Assembly: GCF_000482725.1 (NCBI RefSeq)
Contig: NZ_KI519477.1
Span: 361,585 to 425,584 of the forward strand
Length of the DNA: 64,000 bases
Reading direction: 5' to 3'
DNA from: Psychromonas arctica DSM 14288
GTDB lineage: Bacteria > Pseudomonadota > Gammaproteobacteria > Enterobacterales > Psychromonadaceae
The translations under genes and the position numbers were made by a program. The notes below the pieces were generated by a model. It was not told the DNA's origin. It saw only the letters and a program-made list of their open reading frames with translations, and did no database searches. Of the stretch, positions 1-9,741 are shown piece after piece (positions within the stretch are counted from its first letter, which is position 1; every line of letters starts with the position of its first letter).

Positions 1-534
1 TGCACCTAATTTCGCATCTAGAGAATCTACATTGTCAGACGCTGTTTTTTCATTTACTAGGTAAGAGATACCGCCGTAGTAGTTGCCTTTATCTAAAGTA
101 TATTTAACAACTTGCTTACCATCTTCATAACTTTGAGACGAATTATCGATACCAAACTCGTAATCGTTACCGATGCCTTGATCATCAGCAATTGTAACTT
201 GTTGACCAACTGTTAATGTACCCCATTGAGCTGAGCTTAAACCAACATAAGCGTCATCCATCGCTAGCTGTTCATCATCGTTCTCACCGTCAACTTCAAC
301 AACACCAATGGCTGTAACACCGTGACCGATATCGTAACCGGCTTTAAAACCGAAGTCAGAATCATCAATGTTGATTACTTTGCTGCTATTATCTGCAGTG
401 CCTTTTTTTGCTTGAACTTCAACGTCACCGTAAACTTCAAAAGTTGTACCATTTGCATCATATACTGTTGCACTGTGTGCTGCAGTTGCTGCAAATAAAG
501 AAGTAACTATTGTAGCTAAAATTGTTTTTTTCAT
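1..534 (-). CDS. Gram-negative porin, N-terminal part (runs off the left edge)
   Basis: The reading frame starts at an ATG at 534-532 and stays open for 178 codons to base 1, so the C-terminal part is missing. It begins with a typical Sec signal peptide (MKKTILATIVTSLFAATAAHS). Alternating strands follow, with porin-like stretches such as YDANGTTFEVYGDVEVQ, FGFKAGYDIGHG, WGTLTVGQQ and KYTLDKGNYYGGISY. This matches the start of the OmpC/OmpU-like general porins (Porin_4 type) that form trimeric 16-strand channels for small solutes in the outer membrane. A good ribosome site (AAGGTGATGGACA) precedes the ATG. The closest named paralogue cannot be chosen without the rest of the protein. Confidence 0.85.
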   Translation of the reverse strand, partial: MKKTILATIVTSLFAATAAHSATVYDANGTTFEVYGDVEVQAKKGTADNSSKVINIDDSDFGFKAGYDIGHGVTAIGVVEVDGENDDEQLAMDDAYVGLSSAQWGTLTVGQQVTIADDQGIGNDYEFGIDNSSQSYEDGKQVVKYTLDKGNYYGGISYLVNEKTASDNVDSLDAKLGA

Positions 535-1576
535 TGTCCATCACCTTGTTGCTATTAAAATTAAAATTAAATTTAAATTAATTGAATCCATGAATTACTT
601 AATTCTGTCTAACTCCGGTGTAATAACATTATGTTGGTTATTTACACACCACAGATGTTTAAGTGCGGAATAAAATTACCACACAAAACTCAAGGCGGAA
701 ACAGCAAACGCAGTTAGATGACGAAAGGTCACACATTTAGACCAAAAAAAGGATAATAATTTGACCTACCTCTCAAAAAACAATGAAACTTAAATTAAAA
801 ACATAAGAGTAGCGTCTATTTTTTTGTTACTTTTACGTTAAAAAACAACGGAAAATTAACTTTATTCGCCTGATTTAACAAAATTTTGTGGTGCTTTTTT
901 TAGAAATTGCAATTTAAAACTGATCAAGCCGGTCTGCTTGCCTCTTTCGAACTAAAAATAAGCCCTATCAATCTCTCAAAAAATAACAATGCAGTGTCTC
1001 ATTTGAGTTTTCCATGCTTTTACTTGATTCGTAATTACATTAAATAAACGACAACGTTCCTGACATTAAGCCAACCAACAAGCATTCAGCCTCTGTTCTT
1101 TACATTAATAAAATGGATAGATATTAATAATGGAAAGCTCTTAATACTAAATAGACATTGACAGCGAAAAGAGATTGAGAGCGAATTGATAGTGATAGTG
1201 AACAAATATTAATAGGGAATAGGTATAGCTACTTTACAAAACGGCCATAACAGAAATATTTGGTTTACAGCATAGGCATATTATTAAAGCTCCTTATTAA
1301 ATACTCAATGCAACAACCTTACAGATAAAGCAGCAAAATTTGATCCTCTACTATTATATGTATAAGTAATAAGCAGCCTTAATCATCGAGCATTTGAAAT
1401 AGAACAGATATTTATTAAACAAAAAAATGTTTAATTCAGAAGATGAAACGCATCTTAAAATGCAGCCAGTAATAGACAAAGTACCGAAGAAGTATTAGCT
1501 CAGGTAGCTATCATTATTATATATTGGCGATACATATGACCGTAGGTTAAGAAGGCCGAGACTTATCCAGATAAAG

Positions 1577-1635
1577 TCGCCGCAAGGGCGAAACACCACG
1601 CAATGAAATATCAAACGGATTGGACGAGCGCAGAC
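1577..1635. repeat. 59-bp direct repeat, copy A
   Basis: This segment matches 1930-1988 at all but a few positions, same orientation, about 353 bp apart. It contains the small inverted motif CGCC-GCAA-GGGCG. The function is unknown. Confidence 0.7.
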
Positions 1636-1929
1636 GAGCTATAACTTAACTAATTAACTAAATTCAACATATTAAAATAGGCAATACGAATCCTGCGCCT
1701 CAAAAAGCGATACTTAACATGGCTACGACAACTTTCCCGTTGAGTTTTTCTGAATCAATCGCTGACTTTAGCAAGCTAAGGCATGGAGGCCGTTGCTAGC
1801 TCAGTTCGAGACATGGATGTCGAGTATGAGCGGTGCGTTCAGAAGGCTGTTATTGATTCAGATTAAAAAAACGAATTGGGGCGATTTTCTTTTGGTTCCG
1901 TTTTCTTTGTTCGTATAAAGAAAATGAAC

Positions 1930-1988
1930 TCGCCGCAAGGGCGAAACACCAAGCAATGAAATATCAAACTGACTGGACGAGCGCAGAC
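1930..1988. repeat. 59-bp direct repeat, copy B
   Basis: Second copy of the segment at 1577-1635, lying just before the 174-bp tRNA-derived repeats. The bases upstream (near 1885-1925) form an imperfect inverted pair, TTTTCTTT...AAAGAAAA. Confidence 0.7.
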
Positions 1989-2016
1989 AAGGCAAAATCT
2001 AAAGCGGATTATTCAA

Positions 2017-2190
2017 ATGTGGTCGGTGATAGATGGAGCAGCGAAAAAGCGAAGCTTTATGTATGAGCAATGTTTTCAAGCGACAGCTTGGTGTTTGAGC
2101 AATCCTGTAAGGTCAAACCATTGAAAGACAATCTTCAGGTTCAGAAACGAAAAAATTCTGCTTAGCAATAACGCTAAGCAGGATTCTTAA
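2017..2190 (-). repeat. 174-bp tandem repeat with tRNA-Pro 3' end and terminator, distal unit
   Basis: Distal of two tandem units. Read on the minus strand, the unit holds a rho-independent terminator, a shared filler and then TCTATCACCGACCA. Those 14 bases are identical to the 3' end of the neighbouring tRNA-Pro, including CCA. The arrangement matches the tyrT repeats of Escherichia coli, where about 178-bp units begin with the tRNA 3' terminus and give rise to rtT RNA. Similarity to rtT is by architecture, not by sequence. Confidence 0.8.
2149..2181 (-). terminator. Second terminator of the tRNA operon
   Basis: On the minus strand a 9-bp perfect stem, CTGCTTAGC with GCTAAGCAG and a 6-base loop, is followed by AATTTTTT. 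This is the copy inside the distal repeat. Confidence 0.75.
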
Positions 2191-2364
2191 ATGTGGTCGG
2201 TGATAGATGCAGCAGCGAAAAAGCGAAGCTTTATATATGAGCAATGTTTTCAAGCGACAGCTTTGTGTCTGAGCAATCCTGTAAGGTCAAACCATTAAAA
2301 GACAATTTTCAGGTTCAGAAACGAAAAAATCCTGCTTAGCAGTAACGCTAAGCAGGATTCTTAA
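2191..2364 (-). repeat. 174-bp tandem repeat with tRNA-Pro 3' end and terminator, proximal unit
   Basis: Proximal unit, nearly identical to 2017-2190 at an exact 174-bp offset. The tRNA 3'-end motif TGGTCGGTGATAG (plus strand) occurs at 2020, 2194 and, within the real tRNA, at 2368. Each unit has its own terminator hairpin, so read-through transcripts could release short stable RNAs. Confidence 0.8.
2322..2356 (-). terminator. First terminator of the tRNA operon
   Basis: On the minus strand a 10-bp perfect stem, CCTGCTTAGC with GCTAAGCAGG, is followed by ATTTTTT. It lies just after the tRNA-Pro 3' end and is the likely main terminator of the tRNA transcript. Confidence 0.85.
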
Positions 2365-2367
2365 ATG

Positions 2368-2444
<77 letters not shown>

Positions 2445-2473
2445 AGTATTTTATTTTACAGTTTTTTTCTGTG

Positions 2474-2541
2474 GGTCAGACCCTCTGGTCCAACTCTTTA
2501 TAAACCCAATGAGATGCGCTACCAAGCTGCGCTAATCACCG
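2474..2541 (-). pseudogene. Broken duplicate of tRNA-Pro
   Basis: The minus strand begins with the exact first 30 bases of the tRNA-Pro gene (through the D arm and GCGCATCT). It then departs into CATTGGGTTTATAAAGAGT, and resumes with TGGACCAGAGGGTC from the anticodon and variable region. The T-arm and acceptor 3' strand are absent, so it cannot fold into a tRNA. It sits between proM and hisR, where enterobacteria have another tRNA gene. It looks like a partial duplication with an insertion. Confidence 0.8.
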
Positions 2542-2568
2542 AGTATCTAGTTTTACATCAAGAAAAGA

Positions 2569-2645
2569 TGGGGCGAATGACGGGGTTTGAACCCGCGACA
2601 ACCGGAATCACAATCCGGGGCTCTACCAACTGAGCTACATCCGCC
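2569..2645 (-). tRNA. hisR: tRNA-His (anticodon GTG)
   Basis: A 77-base gene counting the extra 5' G(-1) typical of tRNA-His, pairing with C73. It shows the D arm TAGCTCAGTTGGTAGAG, the anticodon stem-loop CCGGATTGTGATTCCGG (anticodon GTG), the T-arm GGGTTCAAACCCC and the encoded 3' CCCA. Middle gene of the operon. Confidence 0.97.
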
Positions 2646-2688
2646 ACTATAAACTAAAGAACTGTATTAATGTTGCAATCCGAAAATA

Positions 2689-2765
2689 TGGCGCACCCGA
2701 CAGGATTCGAACCTGTGGCCTTTGCCTCCGGAGGGCAACGCTCTATCCAGCTGAGCTACGGGTGC
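2689..2765 (-). tRNA. argX: tRNA-Arg (anticodon CCG)
   Basis: A 77-base cloverleaf starting GCACCCGTAGCTCAGC, with anticodon loop CTCCGGA (anticodon CCG), T-arm AGGTTCGAATCCT and 3' end GGGTGCGCCA. It is the first gene of the operon and follows the promoter at 2788-2816. Confidence 0.97.
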
Positions 2766-2787
2766 TCACGTCTTTAGCGTGGCGCGG

Positions 2788-2816
2788 ATAATACTTAACA
2801 CTGCAAAACCTGTCTA
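2788..2816 (-). promoter_or_regulatory. Promoter of the argX-hisR-proM operon
   Basis: On the minus strand, -35 TAGACA (2811-2816) and -10 TATTAT (2788-2793) are 17 bp apart. The GC-rich discriminator CCGCGCC follows. That combination is typical of stable-RNA promoters under stringent control. Confidence 0.75.
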
Positions 2817-2994
2817 GTCTTTTTTGTGTTTTTTTTGAAAATAAGGGTTTACTTGCTCAATAGATGAGCAATTAGACAAAAAAACAAAAAAAATCAATTT
2901 TTTTTGATTAATTACGCTTAATAGTTGAATTCAAGCAGGCTTTCAGTCATTTTCAGATATACTTTCATTAATTGCCTTATAAAGAGTTACAACT

Positions 2995-5541
2995 ATGACT
3001 TTAGATCCTACTGTAGATCAAGAACCCAAAATTTATGAACACCCTGTCCCTGACCGTGAGTTTATTTTAGCTTTTATCGAAAAACACGGTAAACCGATCA
3101 CTCGCGATGCATTATTTAATGCTTTCTCTCTCAGCAGTGACGAAGAAGCCGAAGGACTAAGACGTCGCTTAAAAGCGATGGAACGTGATGGCCAATTAGT
3201 TTGGTGTCGCAATGCAACTTATGGTTTGCCTGACAAACTTAACCTTGCTAAAGGTAAAGTTATTGGCCACAAAGATGGATTTGGTTTCTTAAAAACTGAA
3301 GACGAAGGTAAAGACCTATTTTTACCTAATCACCAAATGCGATTTTTATTCCACGGTGACACTATATTAGCGCAACCAGTAAAAGTAGATTCACGTGGAC
3401 GTACTGAAGCGCGTTTTGTACGCTTATTAGAAGCTCGCCAAGAAACAATTGTTGGCCGCTACTTTGTTGAAGATGGCGTTTCATCTGTTATTCCAGACGA
3501 TTCTCGTATTAACCAAGAAATCATTATTCAAAAAGAAAACAATGGCGGTGCTCGCCATGGCCAGATAGTTGTAGTAGAAATTTTACAACGTCCTAAAGCG
3601 CGTTTTACTGCAACGGGTAAAATAACAGAAGTACTTGGCCAAGATATGGAGCCGGGTATGGAAGTTGAAATTGCGCTTCGCACACATGACATTCCGCATG
3701 AATGGCCTGAAGGTTTAGATAAAGAGCTGGAACCATTTGGTGAGTTTGTGCCTGAAGAAGCTAAAAAAGGTCGTGTAGATCTACGTGATTTACCCTTAGT
3801 GACTATTGATGGTGAAGATGCACGTGACTTTGATGATGCAGTATTCTGTCAAAAAGAACCTGGTGGCGGCTGGCGCTTATGGGTTGCGATTGCCGATGTA
3901 AGTTATTACGTTGGCAAAGGGACAATTTTAGATAAAGAAGCGATTAACCGCGGTAACTCTGTTTATTTCCCAGACCAAGTTATTCCTATGCTACCTGAAG
4001 TATTATCGAATGGTTTATGTTCTTTAAACCCTCAGGTTGACCGTTTATGTATGGTCAGCGAAATGGTTATTTCTCAATCCGGTCAATTAACAGATTATAA
4101 ATTTTACGAAGCAGTAATGAACTCTCACGCGCGTTTCACTTACACTAAAGTGGCAGCTATTTTAGAGGGTGATCAACCTCTTCGTGAACAGTACCAGCCA
4201 TTAGTGCCTCACTTAGAAGAATTAGAACATCTTTATAAAGCCTTCAAAAAAGCACGTCATATTCGTGGCGGTATGGAATTTGAAACATTAGAAGTTCGTT
4301 TCCTCTTTAATGAAGCACGTAAGATTGATGCGATTGTGCCGCTAGTGCGTAACGATGCGCATAAGATCATTGAAGAATGTATGATCCAAGCAAACGTTGC
4401 TTCTGCCCGTTTAATTGGTGCTGCCGATGCCGCTGCTTTATTCCGTGTACATGAAACCCCAAGCGAAGAAAAATTAGCGAACTTCCGCTCGTTTTTAGCC
4501 GAATTAGGTTTAAGTCTTGGTGGCGGAGATAAACCAGACCCTCGTGACTATGCAGATTTAGCGGAAACCTTTGCTGACCGTGAAGATAGTGAACTATTGC
4601 AAACCATGTTACTGCGTTCAATGAAGCAGGCCGTGTATCAAGATGAAAACTTAGGTCATTTTGGTTTAGCATTAGAAGAGTATTCTCACTTTACTTCGCC
4701 AATTCGTCGTTACCCAGACTTGATTTTACACCGCGCTATTAAATATATAGTGAAACATCAAGAAGCAGGTCAACTGAAACAGAAATGGACTGAAACCGGC
4801 GGTTACCATTATCAACACGATGAAATGGGATTTTTAGGTGAGCATTGTTCAATGACAGAACGCCGTGCCGATGATGCTACACGTGATGTAGCTGACGCAT
4901 TAAAATGTGAATATATGCAAGACCATATAGGCGATACTATGGTTGGTACTATTGCAGCTGTTACCAACTTTGGTTTCTTTGTACGCTTAAATGATATTCA
5001 TATCGATGGTTTAGTGCATGTCACTGGCTTAGTGTCTGATTACTATATTTTTGATGCCGGCAAACAAACCTTAAAAGGTGAGCGAACTGGTCGTGTTTAT
5101 CGTATTGGTGACGTATTAGAAGTGAAAGTACTTTCTGTTAATTTAGACGATAAAAAAATTGATTTTGAATTAGCCGATGAAGCAGTCGCTGGTCAACGTA
5201 AGCGAGGCCGTAAACCTGAAAGTAAGACGTCAGATCGCCCTATCGACAAACGCGCACGCAGTAAGTCAGGAAGCGAAGAAGAGCAGCAATCCAAGCAAGC
5301 AACGGATGATGAATCAACTCAGCAACCTAAAAGAGCAGTTAAACGAACAGGCAAAAAACTAACAGAAGAAGAGCTTGCAAAGAGAAAGGCTGCTAACAAG
5401 CAAAAGAAAAAGCCGCAAAGAAAAGTGGCACAAGGCGAAAAGAATACTGCGTCGTCTAAGAAGAAAAAAACAACAGCAACCAAGAAAAGTCGTCCAGGAC
5501 GTGCTGAACGTACACGTAACAAGGCTAAGAAAGCAGAATAA
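2995..5541 (+). CDS. rnr: Ribonuclease R, 3'-5' exoribonuclease
   Basis: RNase R degrades structured RNA processively from the 3' end. It acts in rRNA quality control, trans-translation and cold growth. The 848 residues show an N-terminal winged-helix region (about 20-85), two cold-shock/OB domains (about 85-240), the RNB catalytic domain (about 260-590), an S1 domain (about 640-725) and a long lysine/arginine-rich tail. The catalytic motif [13 protein letters not shown] starts at residue 271. Its aspartates 272, 278, 280 and 281 line up with those of the E. coli enzyme without any offset. The ATG follows a weak ribosome site. rlmB follows after 92 bp, as in E. coli, so the two are probably cotranscribed. 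Confidence 0.97.
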   Translation: MTLDPTVDQEPKIYEHPVPDREFILAFIEKHGKPITRDALFNAFSLSSDEEAEGLRRRLKAMERDGQLVWCRNATYGLPDKLNLAKGKVIGHKDGFGFLKTEDEGKDLFLPNHQMRFLFHGDTILAQPVKVDSRGRTEARFVRLLEARQETIVGRYFVEDGVSSVIPDDSRINQEIIIQKENNGGARHGQIVVVEILQRPKARFTATGKITEVLGQDMEPGMEVEIALRTHDIPHEWPEGLDKELEPFGEFVPEEAKKGRVDLRDLPLVTIDGEDARDFDDAVFCQKEPGGGWRLWVAIADVSYYVGKGTILDKEAINRGNSVYFPDQVIPMLPEVLSNGLCSLNPQVDRLCMVSEMVISQSGQLTDYKFYEAVMNSHARFTYTKVAAILEGDQPLREQYQPLVPHLEELEHLYKAFKKARHIRGGMEFETLEVRFLFNEARKIDAIVPLVRNDAHKIIEECMIQANVASARLIGAADAAALFRVHETPSEEKLANFRSFLAELGLSLGGGDKPDPRDYADLAETFADREDSELLQTMLLRSMKQAVYQDENLGHFGLALEEYSHFTSPIRRYPDLILHRAIKYIVKHQEAGQLKQKWTETGGYHYQHDEMGFLGEHCSMTERRADDATRDVADALKCEYMQDHIGDTMVGTIAAVTNFGFFVRLNDIHIDGLVHVTGLVSDYYIFDAGKQTLKGERTGRVYRIGDVLEVKVLSVNLDDKKIDFELADEAVAGQRKRGRKPESKTSDRPIDKRARSKSGSEEEQQSKQATDDESTQQPKRAVKRTGKKLTEEELAKRKAANKQKKKPQRKVAQGEKNTASSKKKKTTATKKSRPGRAERTRNKAKKAE

Positions 5542-5556
5542 TAACATTTCTGTCTA

Positions 5557-5589
5557 AGTCGCTAATTTACTCACTGTCAATTAGCGACT
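5557..5589 (+). other. Intergenic hairpin between rnr and rlmB
   Basis: An 11-bp perfect inverted repeat, AGTCGCTAATT and AATTAGCGACT, with an 11-base loop. No T-tract follows, so it is more likely an mRNA processing or stabilising hairpin, or a leaky terminator, than a full stop. Confidence 0.5.
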
Positions 5590-5633
5590 ATAGAACTTAT
5601 CCCGATTTAGATATTAAAGATTAGAGAAACAAC

Positions 5634-6374
5634 ATGAGTAAAAGTGAAATTATTTACGGTATGCATGCCGTTGATGCGCTATTAGAAAAACAACCAGAAC
5701 GTGTTATTGAAATTTACGCCCTAAAAGGACGTGATGACGAACGTTTAAATGATGTGCTTAACAAAGCAAAAGAATGGGGTGTCTCAGTACAATTGATGCA
5801 ACGTAAAGCATTAGATGACAAATCTGATGGAGAGCAGCACCAAGGTATTATGGCACGTGTAAAAGCGATGAAAGTATTAACTGACAATGATCTAGAGCCT
5901 ATTTTAGCGGCTCTCGATGTACCTCCTTTTTTATTGATTTTAGATGGTGTAACCGACCCGCACAATTTAGGCGCTTGTTTACGAAGCGCTGAAGCAGCTG
6001 GCGTACACGCAGTGATCATTCCTAAAGACAACTCAGCCAGCTTAACACCAGTAGTACGTAAAGTGGCCTGTGGCGCAGCAGAATCGATTCCATTAATCCA
6101 TGTGACTAACCTAGCGCGTGCGATGCGTGGTTTACAAGACAAAGGGATCTGGATTTACGGTACCGCCGGTGAAGCAGAACAAAGCCTTTATGATTGTAAG
6201 CTACAAAGTGGCATGGCGTTAGCGATGGGAGCGGAAGGCAAAGGGCTACGCCGTTTAACACGCGAACATTGTGATGAACTGATTAAATTACCAATGGCAG
6301 GTGCTGTTTCAAGTTTAAATGTATCGGTTGCAACGGGTATTTGTTTATTTGAAGTGGTACGCCAACGCCGTTAA
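5634..6374 (+). CDS. rlmB: 23S rRNA 2'-O-ribose methyltransferase RlmB (Gm2251)
   Basis: RlmB is a SPOUT-class methyltransferase that uses S-adenosylmethionine to methylate G2251 in the ribosomal P-loop. The protein has 246 residues, the usual length. The N-terminal L30e-like substrate-binding domain spans about 1-75. The knotted SPOUT domain carries its three motifs: NLGACLR (111-117), MGAEGKGL (198-205) and SSLNVSVA (226-233). It lies downstream of rnr, as in E. coli. Confidence 0.96.
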   Translation: MSKSEIIYGMHAVDALLEKQPERVIEIYALKGRDDERLNDVLNKAKEWGVSVQLMQRKALDDKSDGEQHQGIMARVKAMKVLTDNDLEPILAALDVPPFLLILDGVTDPHNLGACLRSAEAAGVHAVIIPKDNSASLTPVVRKVACGAAESIPLIHVTNLARAMRGLQDKGIWIYGTAGEAEQSLYDCKLQSGMALAMGAEGKGLRRLTREHCDELIKLPMAGAVSSLNVSVATGICLFEVVRQRR

Positions 6375-6465
6375 ATAAGAAGTAAAAAGCAAAAAAATAT
6401 CTTAAATCAAGTTATTGTTAAGCTAAAAAATCAGCAATTTCGGTTCACGACAAATAAAATCAATC

Positions 6466-6508
6466 AACGCTAGGCAGTCATTACTCGCTGTGTAGCGTTT
6501 CTTTTTTT
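6466..6508 (+). terminator. Terminator after rlmB
   Basis: AACGCTA (6466-6472) pairs with TAGCGTT (6493-6499), with additional internal CAG/CTG pairing. The run TCTTTTTTT follows on the plus strand. The convergent gene on the minus strand ends only a few bases further on. Confidence 0.65.
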
Positions 6509-6509
6509 A

Positions 6510-7841
6510 CTAGAATGCATATTGAATATTAAACCCCGTCGAAACCTCTTTATTTTCAGTATTCTCAGGTACATTTTGATTATATTTATAGTCAACATCG
6601 AAGATTAAATATAACTGCTGATAAATTCTATTCTGAGCTTTAAACTCCACACCATAAACACTATTAGAATGCCCTACTTCAAATACTCCTTGTAACGACA
6701 CTTGCAAGCTTTCACTCACAATCCTTTCATAATTCAGCCGTGTACGTAATATAAATTCATTAATAGAAACAGCATCTTCATCAGCATTCGGCTCAGCGAA
6801 TTTATAGCCGGGGCCAAACTCAGTGTTAAATTTATGGTTATTTTCATTAAAGAAAATATGCCCGTAACCAACGGTAAAGATATCTTCCTGCTCATAAGAT
6901 GCAAATTTACTACGTTTAATATCACTACGGACAAAAACTAAGTTCATTGGGTCTAAATTGTAGTTTCCCTGTAACTGCCAGCGAAGCTTTTGCGCGGTTT
7001 CTTCACTGTCTTCCGATTCAGACTTAAACTCAATATCACTGTTAATATTGTATTGATCCACTTCGTTGTAATCTAATATCAATCGCCCGCGTAAGTTTTG
7101 TGTAATTTGATTATCTTGCTCATACTTAAAACCGAATTCGACAGCACCGCTAAAGCGATCCGGTAACTCTATTATCTCTTCATTTGAATCAACAATATCT
7201 GTTTTGATGCTGTTGTTTTCAATTGCAATATCAATGAAGTCTTGATCTGCAATAGCATTATTTTCTTCAATGCTACCTTGACCTGCCTTTTTATTTTTAA
7301 GCAGATCGGGTTGTTGATCGATGGACGTTTTAATGCGATTGATAGGCGAGCTTAATAAACTAGCATGTTGTAAACGCTCTTTTTTTAATAGCGCCTTAAG
7401 CTGCTTCTCTTTTTGTTGGCTTTCTACTAAATATGATTCTTGAATATTTACTTGATTATCTAGCGTCGATATTTTGTCAATTAAGCGTTGGTTTTCAGCT
7501 AATAAATAAGCCAGTTGAGTTTGCTGCTGTTGTTGCTTTAACTTCTCTGCCGATTGCTGCTTTAACTGCTGCGCTAGTTCGATAGCCTCTTTTTTTGTCG
7601 ATAGTGTTGTATTCGCCGAACTATTCGGCTTTGCGCCTGCAACACCAGCATCGCTATTAATGGTTCTATCGACAGCATTGCCCAGTGCACCATCGGCTTG
7701 AATATTTGTCGCGCCTGCATTCGCACCTATTGTCACTTCAGTAGTAGAAGTGATTGCCTGAGGTGTCATGTATAGCCCAATATTCACACCTAGCACGAGA
7801 AGGTTAATAATTAAGATATAAAGGAAGGCTGATTTAGGCAA
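6510..7841 (-). CDS. Membrane-anchored coiled-coil protein with C-terminal DUF481 (YdiY-like) beta-barrel
   Basis: A hydrophobic segment (about residues 6-26) has no clear cleavage site, so it is a signal anchor or an atypical signal peptide. A Ser/Ala/Asn-rich linker and a Gln/Lys-rich coiled coil (about 82-160) follow. The C-terminal 215 residues form amphipathic strands resembling DUF481, the YdiY 'salt-induced outer membrane protein' family. Recognisable pieces are FSGAVEFGFKYEQDN, RLILDYNEV, FVRSDIKRSKFASYEQED and FNTEFGPGYKF. The protein ends in phenylalanine, as outer-membrane barrels do. Ordinary YdiY proteins lack the anchor and coiled coil. The start is a TTG at 7841; the nearby upstream ATG is followed at once by TAA. 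The physiological role is unknown. Confidence 0.65.
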   Translation of the reverse strand: MPKSAFLYILIINLLVLGVNIGLYMTPQAITSTTEVTIGANAGATNIQADGALGNAVDRTINSDAGVAGAKPNSSANTTLSTKKEAIELAQQLKQQSAEKLKQQQQQTQLAYLLAENQRLIDKISTLDNQVNIQESYLVESQQKEKQLKALLKKERLQHASLLSSPINRIKTSIDQQPDLLKNKKAGQGSIEENNAIADQDFIDIAIENNSIKTDIVDSNEEIIELPDRFSGAVEFGFKYEQDNQITQNLRGRLILDYNEVDQYNINSDIEFKSESEDSEETAQKLRWQLQGNYNLDPMNLVFVRSDIKRSKFASYEQEDIFTVGYGHIFFNENNHKFNTEFGPGYKFAEPNADEDAVSINEFILRTRLNYERIVSESLQVSLQGVFEVGHSNSVYGVEFKAQNRIYQQLYLIFDVDYKYNQNVPENTENKEVSTGFNIQYAF

Positions 7842-7953
7842 AATTAACTCATTTAAATGATTAGGGAACCGAAGTATTTTAGATTGTTAGTGTATAGATG
7901 CAAACAATAAGCAAAAGTTCTCATTAACTTTGTATTTATCTTGCTTTTGTTGC

Positions 7954-7982
7954 TTGCGTAAGTTGTCGCTAAACTGTACAAT
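7954..7982 (+). promoter_or_regulatory. Probable promoter of the rpsF operon
   Basis: TTGCGT (7954-7959) and TACAAT (7977-7982) are 17 bp apart, about 100 bp before rpsF. The intervening leader is GC-richer than its surroundings and may carry an autoregulatory structure for S6/S18, which I could not resolve. Confidence 0.5.
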
Positions 7983-8080
7983 CTGCCGGCTTAAATCAGC
8001 CACCCTTTTTGTTCCTTGCTTCTACTTGGTACGGCTGAGCCAAATTATGAAGCTACTAACCCGTAAGGAGCGATTTTTAT

Positions 8081-8494
8081 ATGCGTCATTATGAAATCGT
8101 ATTTATGGTTCACCCAGATCAGAGTGAACAAGTTAATGGTATGATCGAGCGTTACACTACTTCTATCACAGAAGCAGGTGGTACTGTTCATCGTCTAGAA
8201 GATTGGGGTCGTCGTCAACTGGCTTACCCAATTAACAAACTACACAAAGCACACTATGTTCTTATGAATATTGAAGCTGAGCAAACAGTAATCGATGATT
8301 TGGAAACTGCTTTCCGTTTCAACGACGCTGTGATCCGCAACATGATCATGCGTACTAAATCTGCTGTAACTGAAGCATCTGTAGTGGCTAAAGCAAAAGA
8401 AGAACGTGTTGAACGTGCTCCTCGTGCTCCACGTCCAGATTTTGATGCTGCACCAGCTGCGCCTGCTGCAACAGAAGCAGAAGCAGAAGCATAA
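8081..8494 (+). CDS. rpsF: 30S ribosomal protein S6
   Basis: S6 binds 16S rRNA together with S18 on the platform of the 30S subunit. The protein has 137 residues. The conserved opening [18 protein letters not shown] and the core [12 protein letters not shown] are present. The C-terminal tail is rich in alanine, proline and glutamate, as in the forms that are polyglutamylated by RimK in E. coli. A strong ribosome site, TAAGGAGCG, precedes the ATG. It is the first gene of rpsF-priB-rpsR-rplI. Confidence 0.97.
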   Translation: MRHYEIVFMVHPDQSEQVNGMIERYTTSITEAGGTVHRLEDWGRRQLAYPINKLHKAHYVLMNIEAEQTVIDDLETAFRFNDAVIRNMIMRTKSAVTEASVVAKAKEERVERAPRAPRPDFDAAPAAPAATEAEAEA

Positions 8495-8502
8495 GAAACT
8501 GA

Positions 8503-8808
8503 GTGACTGATAACTTTTTGCAACTTACAGGTATCGTAACTGAAAAGCCGATACATAAAACAAGCCCTAGCGGCATTGAACACTGTAACCTGACGATAGA
8601 ACATCGTTCAGTGCAAGAAGAAGCTGGATTACCACGCAATACATATTGTTATATGCCAATTGCAACAAGTGGACCATTAGCAAGTCAGTTGAAGAATAAA
8701 TTATCGAAAGGTATGCAAATTAAAGTAAGTGGTTTTATCACTTATCATCAGAGCAAGAGTAATCTTGGTAAGTTGGTGTTGCATGCTCAGTACATAGAAC
8801 AAATTTAA
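8503..8808 (+). CDS. priB: Primosomal replication protein N (PriB)
   Basis: PriB is a dimeric OB-fold single-stranded-DNA binding protein that helps PriA and DnaT restart stalled replication forks. The 101 residues include the OB-fold signatures LTGIVTEKPIHKTSPSG and the closing KLVLHAQYIEQI. The start is a GTG at 8503, only 8 bp after rpsF, consistent with coupled translation. Its place between rpsF and rpsR is the enterobacterial arrangement. Confidence 0.95.
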   Translation: MTDNFLQLTGIVTEKPIHKTSPSGIEHCNLTIEHRSVQEEAGLPRNTYCYMPIATSGPLASQLKNKLSKGMQIKVSGFITYHQSKSNLGKLVLHAQYIEQI

Positions 8809-9045
<237 letters not shown>

Positions 9046-9061
9046 ATAGGAGCTATATATT

Positions 9062-9514
9062 ATGGAAATTATTCTACAAGATACAGTTGCTAACCTTGGT
9101 AAACTTGGCGATAAAGTTAACGTTAAAGCAGGTTACGCACGTAACTTTCTTTTCCCACAGCAAAAAGCTGTTCCAGCAAACAAAGCAAACTTAGAAGCTT
9201 TTGAAGCACGTCGTGCTGAATTAGAAGCTAAGCAAGCTGCTAACCTAGCTGCTGCTCAAGCACGTGGTGAAGCTATCTCTGCATTAGAAGCGGTTGTTAT
9301 CACTTCTAAAGCTGGTGATGCTGGTAAACTGTTCGGTTCAATCGGTACGCGTGATATTGCTGATGCAATCACTGCTGCTGGTGTAGCTGTTGCTAAAAGT
9401 GAAGTTCGTCTTCCTGAAGGTGCTTTACGTTTAACAGGTTCTTACGAGATCACTGTTACAGTACATTCTGACGTAACTTCAATTGTAAACCTTGAAATTG
9501 TTGAAGCTGAGTAA
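9062..9514 (+). CDS. rplI: 50S ribosomal protein L9
   Basis: L9 is an elongated two-domain protein that bridges from domain V of 23S rRNA toward neighbouring ribosomes and limits frameshifting. The N-terminal domain shows [17 protein letters not shown] and [11 protein letters not shown] long alanine/glutamate connecting helix spans about 45-75, and the C-terminal domain follows. At 150 residues it has the normal length. The ATG follows the ribosome site AATAGGAGC. Last gene of the operon, followed by a strong terminator. Confidence 0.98.
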   Translation: MEIILQDTVANLGKLGDKVNVKAGYARNFLFPQQKAVPANKANLEAFEARRAELEAKQAANLAAAQARGEAISALEAVVITSKAGDAGKLFGSIGTRDIADAITAAGVAVAKSEVRLPEGALRLTGSYEITVTVHSDVTSIVNLEIVEAE

Positions 9515-9540
9515 TCAGTAACAATACTTTAATGTTTTAA

Positions 9541-9569
9541 AATACCTGCTTTCGAGCAGGTATTTTTTT
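9541..9569 (+). terminator. Terminator of the rpsF-rplI operon
   Basis: A perfect 10-bp stem, AATACCTGCT and AGCAGGTATT, closed by the extra-stable TTCG tetraloop and followed by a run of T. Confidence 0.92.
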
Positions 9570-9741
9570 GTCTAAAATTTAGTTATCCCCTTGCCCTTCC
9601 AACTATTGATACCTATCTATAAGATGATTCTTGCAACCTAAAAAATATGCCTGTGTAGTACTGGGTTGTCATCATAAGAGATAACTCAATGATGCTGTTT
9701 GAACTGCCCTTTTCCCACTCCGACAGTAGTTAACCACTAAA

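Larger units (their letters stand above)
535..2016. other. Long gene-free stretch with a 59-bp direct repeat pair
   Basis: I see no credible gene in about 1.5 kb. The left part is the AT-rich leader and promoter region of the porin. Two near-identical 59-bp segments lie at 1577-1635 and 1930-1988 (core CGCCGCAAGGGCGAAACACC, then CAATGAAATATCAAAC and TGGACGAGCGCAGAC). They differ at only a few bases. The rest shows degenerate short motifs but no open frame with a start, ribosome site and codon pattern. It looks like decayed intergenic repeat material next to the tRNA repeats. Confidence 0.55.

Noticed and set aside
2461..2545. A functional tRNA between proM and hisR (leuT position)
   Set aside because: No T-arm or 3' acceptor strand; the anticodon stem is interrupted.
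5714..6142. 142-codon open frame opposite rlmB
   Set aside because: Shadow of the conserved methyltransferase gene; no ribosome site or family features.
7842..8080. A riboswitch before rpsF
   Set aside because: Only a promoter-like pair and a short leader are visible; no recognisable riboswitch core.
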